In this document: piece by piece, positions 33,036 to 42,509 of the stretch
How the letters are laid out: every line of letters begins with the position of its first letter
How positions within the stretch are numbered: position 1 is the stretch's first letter
NCBI RefSeq assembly: GCF_904848665.1
Contig: NZ_CAJHCQ010000014.1
Span: 124,001-188,000 of the forward strand
Source of the DNA: Paraburkholderia hiiakae
Lineage (GTDB): Bacteria > Pseudomonadota > Gammaproteobacteria > Burkholderiales > Burkholderiaceae
Length of the DNA stretch: 64,000 nt
Direction of reading: 5' to 3'
Notes under the pieces: generated by a model
What the model saw: only the letters and a program-made list of their open reading frames with translations
Database searches by the model: none
Told to the model about the DNA's origin: nothing
Translations under genes and position numbers: made by a program

Positions 33036-34205
33036 ATGAATCAGCCTCAACCCGCCGTGAAGATCGAGACCAGCGAGCAAGAAAAGAAGGGCGGCAAGCG
33101 CAAGTTCCTGCTTGGTGCGCTTGTCTCGGCGCTGGCAGGCGCTGGTGTTGCCTACGGCGCTTACTACTCGCTCGTTGCCCGCTATCACGTCGAGACCGAT
33201 GACGCGTATGTGAATGGCAATGTCGTCCAGATAACGCCCCAGGTCACGGGTACCGTAGTGGCCGTGAATGCCGACAACACACAGATCGTCAAGATGGGCG
33301 CACCCGTTGTCCAACTGGATCCCGCCGATACGCGGATCGCACTCCAGCAGGCGGAAGCCAACCTTGGGCAGACGGTGCGCCGGGTGCATGGCCTGTATGC
33401 CGACGACGACCAATATCGGGCGGAGATCGCAGAGCGGCAATCCGATCTCACCAAGGCACAAGACGACCTGCGCCGCCGGCTCGCGACGGGGGGCACGGGC
33501 GCGGTTTCGGCAGAGGACATCTCGCACGCCCGCGACGCCGTCAACAATGCGAAGGCCGCGCTCGACGCCGCGGTCCACAAGCTCGGCGCCAATCGCGCGC
33601 TCACGGCGAACACGACGGTCGAGCAGCACCCGGATGTCCTTGCAGACGCGGCAAAGGTTCGCGACGCCTACCTGGCGTATTCGCGCACGACATTGCCGGT
33701 GCCGGTGACCGGCTATATCGCCCAGCGCTCGGTGCAGGTCGGGCAGCGCGTCTCTCCGGGTACGCCGCTGATGTCGGTCGTGCCGCTGAATCAGGTGTGG
33801 GTAGACGCGAACTTCAAGGAATGGCAACTCCGACATATCCGGGTGGGGCAGCCGGTGGAGCTGACGGCGGATGTCTATGGTTCGTCGGCCGTTTATCACG
33901 GCAAGGTGGCCGGGTTCACGCCGGGCACCGGCTCGGCACTCGCGCTGCTGCCGGCCCAGAACGCAACGGGAAACTGGATCAAGGTCGTTCAGCGCCTGCC
34001 GGTTCGCATCGAAATTCCTGTTGAAGAACTGGAAAAGCACCCGCTACGTGTGGGTTTGTCGATGAACGTCGATGTGAACGTCAAGAACGCGAACGCGGCA
34101 CAGGCCGGCGCAGATCCCACATCTTCCTATCAGACGAAGGTGTTCGTGCACGACGGCGACGAAGCGAATGCCGCGATTGACCGAATCATCAAGGATAACG
34201 AATAA
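33036..34205 (+). CDS. HlyD/EmrA family periplasmic adaptor
   Basis: A membrane fusion protein of about 389 residues. There is one N-terminal membrane anchor (FLLGALVSALAGAGVAYGAYY) near residue 25-45. The lipoyl half-motif YHVETDDAYVNGNVVQITPQ is the EmrA signature. A coiled-coil hairpin lies around 100-190, and the second lipoyl half is LPVPVTGYIAQRSVQVGQ. It bridges the DHA2 pump and the outer membrane factor. The ATG at 33036 follows GGAGTG. It sits 66 bp behind the NodT-type gene and 54 bp ahead of the pump gene. Confidence 0.93.
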   Translation: MNQPQPAVKIETSEQEKKGGKRKFLLGALVSALAGAGVAYGAYYSLVARYHVETDDAYVNGNVVQITPQVTGTVVAVNADNTQIVKMGAPVVQLDPADTRIALQQAEANLGQTVRRVHGLYADDDQYRAEIAERQSDLTKAQDDLRRRLATGGTGAVSAEDISHARDAVNNAKAALDAAVHKLGANRALTANTTVEQHPDVLADAAKVRDAYLAYSRTTLPVPVTGYIAQRSVQVGQRVSPGTPLMSVVPLNQVWVDANFKEWQLRHIRVGQPVELTADVYGSSAVYHGKVAGFTPGTGSALALLPAQNATGNWIKVVQRLPVRIEIPVEELEKHPLRVGLSMNVDVNVKNANAAQAGADPTSSYQTKVFVHDGDEANAAIDRIIKDNE

Positions 34206-34259
34206 CCCGGCCTGACGGTTCACGCGGCCATTTCGACAGTCAACCTTATCCGGATTGCC

Positions 34260-35819
34260 ATGACTACCAGTCATCAGGAACACCCGCCCCTCAGTGGGGC
34301 GACCCTTGCCCTCGGCTCGCTGTGCGTGGGACTTGCAGGCTTCATGACCGTACTCGATTCTTCGATCGCGAATGTCGCCATTCCAACCATCTCAGGTAAC
34401 CTGGGCGTTTCCGGCGACGAGGGAACGTGGGTCATCACGGTATTCGCCGCCGCGAACTCCGTATCGATCCCGTTGACTGGATGGCTGACACAGCGATTGG
34501 GGCAGGTGCGCCTGTTCGTGGGATCGATTCTGCTCTTCGTTATCGCTTCGTGGTTGTGCGGTGTGGCGCCAACGCTTCCCATCCTGCTGACGGCGCGAGT
34601 GCTTCAGGGCGCGGTGGCGGGGCCGCTGATCCCGATGTCGCAGGCTTTGCTGCTCAGTTCGTGGCCGAAGAGCAAGTCGGCGCTTGCGCTGTCGTTGTTC
34701 TCGATGATTGTCGTCACGGGGCCGATCGTGGGGCCCGCACTGGGCGGGTGGGTGACCGACAGTTATAGCTGGTCGTGGATCTTCTACATCAATATTCCTG
34801 TTGGGCTGTTATCGGCAGGGGGCGTTTGGGCGCTCTACCGCCATCGGGACACCGCGCGCAAGAAGATCCCGGTCGACATTGTGGGCTTGCTGCTGCTGAT
34901 CGTCTGGGTGGCATCGCTTCAGGTGATGCTGGACAAGGGCAAGGATCTCGACTGGTTTTCGTCGACCACCATTATTGTTCTCGCGATCACCGCAGCGGTG
35001 GGGCTTGCGCTGTTTATCATCTGGGAACTCACGGACAAGAATCCGGTTGTGGATCTCACATTATTCAAAGAGCGAAACTTTCTGGGCGGAACGGTTTCGA
35101 TTGCGGTTGCTTACGGGATCTTCTTCGGGACGCTCGTGCTGCTTCCCCAGTGGATGCAGGAATACCTGGGGTACCGGGCTGTGGACGCGGGCCTGGCAAC
35201 GGCGCCACTGGGCATTTTCGCAGTGATCGGTGCGCCGATCATGGGTAAGATCCTGCCGCGCTCGGATGCACGAATCATCGGCACATGTGCATTTATCGGC
35301 TTCGCGATCGTGTACTACATGCGTTCGTTCTTTTACACCGATATCAACGAAGGCTTCATCATCCTGCCGACCCTGTTGCAGGGCATTCCGATGGCACTGT
35401 TCTTTGCTCCGCTGACGGTGATCATCCTGTCGGGCCAACCGCCAGCCAAGGTCCCTGCAGCAGCCGGACTTTCGACTTTCGCACGGATGTTCTTCGGCGG
35501 CATCGGCACCTCGATCGCGAATGTGATCTGGAATAACAGAACGATTCTGCATCACGAGATTCTCACGAATCAGTCGAGCCCGACCAACCCGATGTTCAAC
35601 CAGCAGATCGATGCCTATCATTCGTTGCTTCACCTGGGCCAGGGTGCCTCATATGCACTCTTTGATCAAGTGGTGCAGAAGCAGGCAGCAATGATGGGAC
35701 TGAACGACGTCTTCTACGGTTCGGCGCTCGTGATGATAGTCATTATTCCGCTGATCTGGATTACGAAGAAGCCGCGCAAGTCGGCTGCAGGAAGCGACGC
35801 CGCAGCTGCAGCGCATTGA
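34260..35819 (+). CDS. DHA2 family MFS drug efflux pump (EmrB/QacA-like)
   Basis: A 519-residue inner-membrane proton antiporter with about 14 predicted helices. TVLDSSIANVAIPTISGNLGV is the DHA2 family signature in helix 1, followed by WVITVFAAANSVSIPLTGWL. IVTGPIVGPALGGWVTDSYSWSWIFYINIPVG is the antiporter motif C region. It completes the EmrAB-type system with the two upstream genes. Substrates are likely hydrophobic or aromatic toxicants, but this is not readable from sequence. Confidence 0.93.
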   Translation: MTTSHQEHPPLSGATLALGSLCVGLAGFMTVLDSSIANVAIPTISGNLGVSGDEGTWVITVFAAANSVSIPLTGWLTQRLGQVRLFVGSILLFVIASWLCGVAPTLPILLTARVLQGAVAGPLIPMSQALLLSSWPKSKSALALSLFSMIVVTGPIVGPALGGWVTDSYSWSWIFYINIPVGLLSAGGVWALYRHRDTARKKIPVDIVGLLLLIVWVASLQVMLDKGKDLDWFSSTTIIVLAITAAVGLALFIIWELTDKNPVVDLTLFKERNFLGGTVSIAVAYGIFFGTLVLLPQWMQEYLGYRAVDAGLATAPLGIFAVIGAPIMGKILPRSDARIIGTCAFIGFAIVYYMRSFFYTDINEGFIILPTLLQGIPMALFFAPLTVIILSGQPPAKVPAAAGLSTFARMFFGGIGTSIANVIWNNRTILHHEILTNQSSPTNPMFNQQIDAYHSLLHLGQGASYALFDQVVQKQAAMMGLNDVFYGSALVMIVIIPLIWITKKPRKSAAGSDAAAAAH

Positions 35820-35872
35820 GAGCCGAAGCGGCCAGACTCGCGGGAGGAACGCTGGGGGCTCTGAGTGCCGGT

Positions 35873-36853
35873 TTAGCTTGCGCGGTTCGCAACGATACTG
35901 CCCAGGGCTGCACGGCGGGCATCGCTCGGCGAGATCCCGTAGCGTTCCTTGAATGTCCGGCAGAAGTGACTGACTGAATTGAAGCCCCAGCGGAATGCAA
36001 TCTCGGAGATCTGGAGCCTCTGGAAAGCCGGATCCGTCAGCGCCTGTTTGCATGCATGAAGGCGACTGTTGAGGATATATCCGGACACGGTCATATCGCT
36101 GCGCTGGAAAAGCATGTGGAGATATCGCAGCGAAATATGATTCGCTTCGGCAATGCGCGTCGGATTCAGATCGTCTTCATGAAGGTGCAGGAGAATAAAG
36201 TCCTGAACGCGTCTGAGCATCGCTGCGCTTGCATCGAAAACCGCAGAGGGTTGCAGGCCGGAGAGCGCGATGCCAAGCAGTTCCAGCGTGGATCGGCTCA
36301 CGGATTCCTGAACGTTCTGATCCAGTGCGCCGATCTGATTGGATAGCGCAAGAAGATGAACCGCCAATAGCGAACCAACGCCGCTGCGGCTCTCTATCTT
36401 GCCTCCAGAAGGCGGTCGCTTGCGCTCCGGCAGGCGCTCCCGCATCAACGACCAGGGAATCATCAGCGTCACCTTGTGGAGACGCTCGATAACCTCGAAC
36501 TGAACCACCTGATCGGATGTCCAGACCACCAGGTCGCCCGAAGTCACTTCCACTCCCGCATCCCCGATCTGGAATCGTTCACGGCCCGCCGTCGTCAACT
36601 GAACCCCCACGTACAAGTCGTCGTCGTGTCCTAGCTGGCGCCGTGTCCTTTGCCCTATGCAGGGATCGCAGACCGTTTCGACAATGCCGGAGCCTGCGAA
36701 ATCATGCTGCTTTACCCGTGCATAGAAGGTTGCAGGAAGACGCTGAGGCACCTGCCACTCGCGGTAGCTTCGGCTTAGCGCGTCCTGCCATGCGTCTGTG
36801 CGATCGCTCGTGGGAACCTGCTCGATCGACCATTCGGTGAAAGCATTTCGCAA
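35873..36853 (-). CDS. AraC family transcriptional regulator
   Basis: A 326-residue regulator with an N-terminal AraC-binding-like domain of the FeaR/NphR kind (RLPATFYARVKQHDF, GDLVVWTSDQVVQFEV). A C-terminal double helix-turn-helix spans about 220-315: TRIAEANHISLRYLHMLFQ, then ISEIAFRWGFNSVSHFCRTFKERYG. The second HTH matches the AraC/XylS signature well. It is convergent with the efflux operon and divergent from the thiolase gene, with a 284-bp gap. Its target could be either its own gene or the thiolase unit. Confidence 0.92.
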   Translation of the reverse strand: MRNAFTEWSIEQVPTSDRTDAWQDALSRSYREWQVPQRLPATFYARVKQHDFAGSGIVETVCDPCIGQRTRRQLGHDDDLYVGVQLTTAGRERFQIGDAGVEVTSGDLVVWTSDQVVQFEVIERLHKVTLMIPWSLMRERLPERKRPPSGGKIESRSGVGSLLAVHLLALSNQIGALDQNVQESVSRSTLELLGIALSGLQPSAVFDASAAMLRRVQDFILLHLHEDDLNPTRIAEANHISLRYLHMLFQRSDMTVSGYILNSRLHACKQALTDPAFQRLQISEIAFRWGFNSVSHFCRTFKERYGISPSDARRAALGSIVANRAS

Positions 36854-37137
36854 GTTCGTCTCCTGTCTCGAGTTGCGCGTCTCTTCTACTGGATGCGCTT
36901 GCTCAATCTTTAGATTACACCCTGTGGCCGCGTACGGCAGGCGGCATATTGCCGATCGGTGAATGCATCCGAGGGCTGAAGGCCAAGGTTACCGGAACGG
37001 CAACAAATTGATGTGCAGCATGGCGTTGTCAGGATAGGTCACTGTCATTAGCCTGCATGTTCGCTCAGTCGATTTCGGACGAGCCCGCGGTGCCTGGTCA
37101 CACCACCAGTACGCGCTGCAAACATCAGGAGATTAAC

Positions 37138-38274
37138 TTGTCAGAAATCGTAGTAGCTGCATTTGCGCGCTCGCCGTTTCACTTCGCCCGCAAGGGTGCG
37201 CTGATCGATGTCCGCCCCGACGATCTTGCTGCCCAGGTCGTTTCGGCATTGTTGTCCCGCACGGGCATTGAGCCTGCAATGATTGAGGACATCGTAGTCG
37301 GATGCTCTTACCCAGAAGCAGAGCAAGGCTTGAACATCGCGCGAATCATTGGGTTCCTGGCCGGATTTGGTGACACCGTCCCGGGCGTGACGATCAATCG
37401 TTTCTGTGGCTCTTCGATGTCTTCTGTGCACTACGCCGCCGGTCAGATCGCGCTCGGGCTTGGTGAAGCGTTCATTTGCGCTGGGGTAGAGTCGATGACG
37501 CGAGTGCCGCAGGGTGGTTTCAATCGCTCGCCCAATCCGAAATTGCAGGAAGACTATCCGCAAGCCTACGTTTCGATGGGCATGACGGCGGAGAACGTCG
37601 CGAAGGAGTTTGGTGTCGATCGCGCGGCCCAGGATGAACTCGCCATGATTTCGCACGCAAAGGCTGCGGCTGCGCGTGAAGACGGCAGGCTCGACGCGGA
37701 AATCGTCCCGATTGAGACCCCCCAAGGTCTGGTGTCGAAAGATAGCTGTATCCGCCCCGGTACGAATCTGGAGGCACTGCGCTCTCTCAAGCCCGCCTTC
37801 ATCGAGGGAGGCAGTGTGACCGCTGGCACGTCCTCGCCGTTGACCGATGGAGCATCGGCGATCCTGCTCTGTACTGCAGAATTTGCCCGACGCAATGGAT
37901 TGCATCCTCTCGCGAAACTTCGTAGTGCGGCGGTCGCGTCCTGCAAGCCGGAATTGATGGGAATCGGGCCGATTCCGGCGACTCGCAAGGCGTTGGCACG
38001 CGCAGGGATTTCCGCGCGTGATCTCGACGTGGTGGAGATCAACGAGGCTTTTGCCAGTCAGGCTATCGCTTGTGTCAGAGATCTGGAGCTGGATCCTGAT
38101 CGCACGAATATCGACGGGGGCGCCCTCGCCATCGGTCATCCGCTCGGCGCGACGGGAGCGCGCCTGGTCGGCAAAGCCGCTGCGCTGCTTGCCCGGGAGG
38201 GCGGCCAGTTTGCTTTGGCTACCCAATGCATTGGCGGTGGGCAGGGTATTGCGACGATTCTCGAAGCGGTTTAG
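37138..38274 (+). CDS. Thiolase (acetyl-CoA C-acetyl/acyltransferase)
   Basis: A thiolase of about 378 residues, carrying out CoA-dependent cleavage of 3-oxoacyl-CoA or the reverse condensation. The nucleophilic Cys90 is in NRFCGSSMSSV. The His motif is GGALAIGHPLGATGARL, the second Cys is in CIGGGQGIA, and NEAFASQA is present. The start is a TTG at 37138, preceded by CAGGAG; the frame is open upstream to 37057 but lacks family-like sequence there. It precedes a TetR gene on the other strand. It may process an acyl-CoA from the local catabolic genes. Confidence 0.93.
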   Translation: MSEIVVAAFARSPFHFARKGALIDVRPDDLAAQVVSALLSRTGIEPAMIEDIVVGCSYPEAEQGLNIARIIGFLAGFGDTVPGVTINRFCGSSMSSVHYAAGQIALGLGEAFICAGVESMTRVPQGGFNRSPNPKLQEDYPQAYVSMGMTAENVAKEFGVDRAAQDELAMISHAKAAAAREDGRLDAEIVPIETPQGLVSKDSCIRPGTNLEALRSLKPAFIEGGSVTAGTSSPLTDGASAILLCTAEFARRNGLHPLAKLRSAAVASCKPELMGIGPIPATRKALARAGISARDLDVVEINEAFASQAIACVRDLELDPDRTNIDGGALAIGHPLGATGARLVGKAAALLAREGGQFALATQCIGGGQGIATILEAV

Positions 38275-38322
38275 GTCGTCTGCGCCCGAGCGTCTTGCCG
38301 TGCGGGCCGGATCGGATCCAGC

Positions 38323-38877
38323 TTACCCCAGGTTTCTCAACGTATCGAGGATTTCCTGGGAGAGGGCGTTGGAGCGGACCGAGCGCGCCAATACCATGCC
38401 GCCCACCAGGGTCGCAAGAGTCGCGATGGCCTCCGCGCGCGACGCTGCGCCTTCCTCCTGTGCGGCAATCAGTTCGATCAGGCTATTGATGCCCGTTGCG
38501 AAAGCACGCCTTGCGTCGGCGTTCAGACGCGAAACATCCGCGCCGAGTGAGGGAATCGCGCAGCCCGCTTCCGGGTGATCGCGATGCGCCTGTGTCATGT
38601 AGGTGTCGAACATGGCGCGCCGGCGTTGAGCGGGCGGCGCTTCGGACACCGCGGTTTCGAGGCGTGCGGTCATCTGGGTAAAGGCCGCCTCGATGGCTTC
38701 GACGATCAGGGCGTCTTTTGATTCGAAGTGCGCATAAAAGCCGCCATGCGTGAGCTTTGCGCCCTTCATAAGTTGTGCGACGCCTATGCCGTCGACCCCG
38801 TGCTTTCGGAACGCCTTCGCAGCGGCGTTGACGATCCTGAAGTGGGTTTCTTCCTTGTGCTCGGCGGGGTAACGCAT
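38323..38877 (-). CDS. TetR/AcrR family transcriptional regulator
   Basis: A repressor of about 184 residues. The HTH domain reads THFRIVNAAAKAFRKHGVDG, then VAQLMKGAKLTHGGFYAHFESKDALIVEAI. The ligand domain has TYMTQAHRDHPEAGCAIPSLGAD, typical of the LmrA/YxaF-like branch. The ATG at 38877 is chosen over longer in-frame starts because the HTH then begins at the normal position. It is divergent from the CoxG-like gene across a 212-bp gap that contains an AT-rich promoter-like stretch near 38910-38940. It probably controls the molybdenum hydroxylase cluster. Confidence 0.9.
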   Translation of the reverse strand: MRYPAEHKEETHFRIVNAAAKAFRKHGVDGIGVAQLMKGAKLTHGGFYAHFESKDALIVEAIEAAFTQMTARLETAVSEAPPAQRRRAMFDTYMTQAHRDHPEAGCAIPSLGADVSRLNADARRAFATGINSLIELIAAQEEGAASRAEAIATLATLVGGMVLARSVRSNALSQEILDTLRNLG

Positions 38878-39089
38878 TGACTGGCTCCGGTTAGGCGGGT
38901 GCTGAAAAGTATGGTCAATATATAAGATGATGAACGTCATTGCATAGCGTTTCCCGTACGCGGGAAGGCGCACTAGGCGCTGCGCTGGGGTAAACACCTG
39001 CCGGGATTCGTCCGGCCAGCACTTGACCGCGACGATACAGCTCCATAGCATGTTATCGGTGCGTACATTGAAGGCTAAAGGAGGGTAGT

Positions 39090-39551
39090 TTGGAATTCAA
39101 AGGATCACAGCGCATCAACGCATCCCGTGCCGCCGTGTGGCAGTGGCTCAACGACCCTCAGACCTTGCAGCGATGCCTGCCTGGTTGCGAACACTATGAG
39201 CGCGCAGCAGATGGCAGCTATGACGCTGTCATCGTGGCGGCCGTCGGGCCGATCAAGGCGCGATTCAAAGGCAGCGCACGCTTCTTGGATCTGCGCGAGG
39301 ACACCGGTTATCGAATTGAAGGGAACGGCAGTGGCGGGATCGCTGGCTTTGGCAAGCTAAGCGCCGACGTTCACCTGGAGGACATCGAAGGCGGAACCGC
39401 CTTGCACTATACGGCCACCGCGCAGCTTAGCGGCAAGCTCGCGCAAATCGGTTCCAGACTGGTTGGTTCGATCGCAAGCAAATTTCTTGCGGACTTCTTT
39501 TTGCAGTTTGAAAAGCAGGTGAGCGAGTGTGAGGATGCAGCCTCGCCCTGA
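39090..39551 (+). CDS. CoxG-like SRPBCC protein
   Basis: A 153-residue SRPBCC/CoxG-family protein: RINASRAAVWQWLNDPQTLQ at the N-terminus, LPGCEHYERAADGSYDAVI, and GPIKARFKGSARFLD. CoxG-like proteins accompany molybdenum hydroxylases and are thought to anchor or assist them at the membrane. The start is a TTG at 39090 with GGAGG 4-8 nt upstream, which is convincing despite the rare codon. The small Fe-S subunit gene starts 92 bp later on the same strand. Confidence 0.88.
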   Translation: MEFKGSQRINASRAAVWQWLNDPQTLQRCLPGCEHYERAADGSYDAVIVAAVGPIKARFKGSARFLDLREDTGYRIEGNGSGGIAGFGKLSADVHLEDIEGGTALHYTATAQLSGKLAQIGSRLVGSIASKFLADFFLQFEKQVSECEDAASP

Positions 39552-39643
39552 AGTATGACGATTATCATTCAATAGATTGTCAAGGCTCCGAGAACCTCGA
39601 TTTGTCTGGCTAGACGTGCGGACAGCGCGATAGGGTGATACCC

Positions 39644-40144
39644 ATGCAAATACAAAATTCCGTCAATGATGTGCTGCGCACCATTGAGGCAGAACCAAGA
39701 CAACTTCTTGTTCATGTTCTGCGAGATTTCCTGCGTCTGACGGGCGTGCATATCGGTTGCGACACCTCGCAATGCGGTGCCTGTACGGTTTTGATCGACG
39801 GAAAGTCTGCCAAATCGTGCACCGTCCTGGCGGTGCAAAGCGCAGGCTGCAACGTGCATACCATCGAAGGCATGGAGCAGGATTCCATCACTACGGTGCT
39901 GAAAAGCGCCTTCAACGAGTGTCATGGACTGCAGTGCGGATTCTGTACGCCAGGCATGCTGATAGCCGCGCGCGCGCTCCTGCTTTCTACTTCCGATCCC
40001 TCTGAAGAAGCGGTTCGCGAGGCGCTGCACGGCAACCTGTGCCGCTGTACCGGATACCAGAATATCGTGGACGCAGTCCTGCTTGCTGCGGCTCAACTGA
40101 GGGAACTTGCGGTTCAACCGGTAGCGGAGGTGAGCCATGAGTGA
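39644..40144 (+). CDS. Molybdenum hydroxylase small subunit (2Fe-2S, CoxS-like)
   Basis: A 166-residue iron-sulfur subunit of the xanthine dehydrogenase/CODH family, relaying electrons from the Mo site to FAD. The plant-type 2Fe-2S cluster is GCDTSQCGACTVLIDG plus a later SC (about 41-64). The second cluster is CGFCTPGM and CRCTGYQNI. The ATG at 39644 follows AGGGTG. The stop overlaps the large subunit start by 8 bp. Length is normal for the family. Confidence 0.95.
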   Translation: MQIQNSVNDVLRTIEAEPRQLLVHVLRDFLRLTGVHIGCDTSQCGACTVLIDGKSAKSCTVLAVQSAGCNVHTIEGMEQDSITTVLKSAFNECHGLQCGFCTPGMLIAARALLLSTSDPSEEAVREALHGNLCRCTGYQNIVDAVLLAAAQLRELAVQPVAEVSHE

Positions 40145-42509
40145 AGGGCATAACGACGTGGGCAATCGTTATATCGGCAAGTCCATCAAGCGGCGAGAAG
40201 ACCAGCGCCTGATGAGCGGCAAGGGCCGGTTTACCGACGATCACCAATTCCCCGGGATGACATTCGCCGCATTCGTGCGGTCGCCTTTTGCGCATGCGCG
40301 GATCCGGGATATCGACACGGCGGCGGCGTTGGCGCTGCCCGGCGTAGTCGGCGTGCTGACCCATACCGACATCGCAGGCAAGATCGGCGAAATCCGTCCG
40401 AACTGGGTGGTGGGCAATTCCATTGTGCCGCCACACCCGGTACTGCCGGCGGAGTGCGTGCGCTACGCCGGAGAGGCGGTAGCCTTGGTGGTGGCAGAGA
40501 CGCGCGAGGCGGCAGCCGACGCCGCCGAACTCGTGCAGGTGGACTACGACGAACTGCCCGTGGTCGTGGCGGCAGAAGCTGCGCTTCAGGACGGCGCACC
40601 GCAACTTCACGACAATGTGCCCGGCAACCTGATCGGCATATTCAAGGTGAAAGGCGGCGATTACGAAGAGGCTGTGAAGGCGGCCGACCGCGTCGTGTCC
40701 ATTCGCCTCGTGAATCAGCGCCTGATTCCGAGTCCGCTGGAACCTCGTGCGCTCTGCGCGAGCTACGATGCCCTGGACGAACGGCTCACCTTCATTCTGC
40801 CCAGCCAGGTCCCGCACATGTCGCGCCGCTGGCTCGCCGAGACGCTGCGGTGGCCAGAGCATCGGATTCGCGTCGTTGCCCCGGATATCGGCGGTGGTTT
40901 CGGGTGCAAGATGCATTTCTACGTCGAGGAAGTGCTGGTGGCCTTTGCGTCCCGCAAATTTGGACGGCCGGTCAGCTGGACTGAAACGCGCAGCGAGAAC
41001 CATGTGGCCACGACGCACGGGCGCGACCACGTGGAATATGTGGACGCTGCCGTCACGAATGCAGGGAAGGTATTGGGGATCAAGGTCCGCTCGTACGCCA
41101 ACCTGGGCGCTTACCTCTCCAACATGGGAACCGGCATCCCAACCATCAACACGGCGAGCTACGTCACCGGCAACTACCAGATCAGCAATGTGGATGTACA
41201 GGTCGACCTCGTGACGACCAACACCACGCCTGTCGATGCCTATCGCGGCGCGGGGCGGCCCGAGGCCGCCTATATCATCGAGCGGACGATGGATGCGGTA
41301 GCCAGCGCGCTCGACATCGATCCCGTTGCGCTGCGCCGCCTGAATCTCGTGCAGGCGCACCAGTTTCCCTATCAGCCGCATAACAACGCGCGTGCCAAAT
41401 GGGACAGTGGCGACTATGAAGCCTGCCTCGCGCGAGCCACGGAAATGATCGACTACGAAGGCTGGCGCGAACGACAGAAGACGCTGCGCAAGCAAGGCCG
41501 GTATATCGGCATTGGCGTGATCTGCTATCTCGAACTCGTAGGCATGGGGAATTCCCAGCTGTTGCGCCGGGTCGGCTTCGACCGTGGCGGCTGGGAAAGC
41601 GCACACCTGCGCGTGCATTCGGATGGCAAGGTGACGTTGTTCAGCGGGTCGATGCCCCAGGGCCATGGCCACGCCACCAGCTACGCCCAGATCGTGGGCG
41701 AGGCGCTGCAATTGCCGATGGAAGATATCGACGTCGTGCAGGGTGATACGGATCGCGTGCTGGCTGGCCATGGCACGTTCAACTCGCGCTCCATGCCGGT
41801 AGGCGGCTCAGCGGCTTACGTAGCGGCGGGCAAGATTCTGGCCAAAGCCCGAAAGATTGCCGCAATCATGCTTGAGGCGCAGGAAGAGGGCGTGCATTAC
41901 GCAAGTGGGACGTTTTCCGGGGAGGCTGGCGCCACCGTGTCCTTTGCCGAGGTCGCCAGGATGGCTTATGTCGCAAGCAAATTACCGCGCGACATGGAGG
42001 CGGGACTGGATGAACGCGTGTTCTATGAGCCCGTCGCAATGGGTGCGCCGAACGGATGTCACGCTGTTGTAGTGGAGGTCGATCCGGAAACGGGCGTAGT
42101 GAGCATGCTCGACTACGTCGCGGTTGACGACGTCGGCACGCTCATCAATCCCATGTTGTGTCACGGGCAGATGCGCGGGGGCATCGCGCAGGGCATCGGC
42201 CAGGCGCTCTACGAAGAAGCCCGCTATGACGAGAGCGGCCAGCTTCTTTCCGGGTCCCTGCTCGATTACGGGTTCCCGCGCATCGAGCAGATCCCGCGTA
42301 TGCGCACCGCCTTCCATGTGTCGCCGTCGCCGACCAATCCTCTCGGTGCAAAGGGTATTGGCGAGGCTGGCTGCGTTGGCGCGCCGCCGGCTGTCGTCTC
42401 TGCCGTCTGCGACGCGCTGAGGCCGTTTGGCATCTCACACCTCGATATGCCGCTCACGCCGCCGAAAATCTGGCGCGCGATCCAAACCGCCACCAGGAGT
42501 GCGGCATGA
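40137..42509 (+). CDS. Molybdenum hydroxylase large (catalytic) subunit, CoxL/XdhB-like
   Basis: This 790-residue Mo-cofactor subunit hydroxylates its substrate using water. The N-terminal hammerhead domain (KRREDQRLMSGKGRFTDD) and the MoCo-binding domains are present. The active-site loop reads AYRGAGR at residues 368-374, and the catalytic Glu743 is in KGIGEAGCVGAPP. True aerobic CO dehydrogenase carries AYRCSFR with a Cu-binding Cys, and here Gly replaces that Cys. The enzyme is therefore a form II-like or organic-substrate hydroxylase (nicotine, caffeine and similar dehydrogenases are relatives). It overlaps both neighbouring subunit genes. Confidence 0.94.
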   Translation: MSEGHNDVGNRYIGKSIKRREDQRLMSGKGRFTDDHQFPGMTFAAFVRSPFAHARIRDIDTAAALALPGVVGVLTHTDIAGKIGEIRPNWVVGNSIVPPHPVLPAECVRYAGEAVALVVAETREAAADAAELVQVDYDELPVVVAAEAALQDGAPQLHDNVPGNLIGIFKVKGGDYEEAVKAADRVVSIRLVNQRLIPSPLEPRALCASYDALDERLTFILPSQVPHMSRRWLAETLRWPEHRIRVVAPDIGGGFGCKMHFYVEEVLVAFASRKFGRPVSWTETRSENHVATTHGRDHVEYVDAAVTNAGKVLGIKVRSYANLGAYLSNMGTGIPTINTASYVTGNYQISNVDVQVDLVTTNTTPVDAYRGAGRPEAAYIIERTMDAVASALDIDPVALRRLNLVQAHQFPYQPHNNARAKWDSGDYEACLARATEMIDYEGWRERQKTLRKQGRYIGIGVICYLELVGMGNSQLLRRVGFDRGGWESAHLRVHSDGKVTLFSGSMPQGHGHATSYAQIVGEALQLPMEDIDVVQGDTDRVLAGHGTFNSRSMPVGGSAAYVAAGKILAKARKIAAIMLEAQEEGVHYASGTFSGEAGATVSFAEVARMAYVASKLPRDMEAGLDERVFYEPVAMGAPNGCHAVVVEVDPETGVVSMLDYVAVDDVGTLINPMLCHGQMRGGIAQGIGQALYEEARYDESGQLLSGSLLDYGFPRIEQIPRMRTAFHVSPSPTNPLGAKGIGEAGCVGAPPAVVSAVCDALRPFGISHLDMPLTPPKIWRAIQTATRSAA

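Noticed and set aside
32319..34040. 573-codon minus-strand open frame
   Set aside because: It is antisense to the outer membrane factor and EmrA genes, has no family motifs, and is Arg/His-rich as expected for a shadow of GC-rich coding DNA.
39987..41771. 594-codon minus-strand open frame
   Set aside because: It lies entirely antisense to the well-supported small and large Mo hydroxylase subunits, with shadow-like composition.
40137..42509. Assignment as genuine aerobic CO dehydrogenase (coxL)
   Set aside because: The active-site loop lacks the Cys of AYRCSFR, so the cox gene name was not used.
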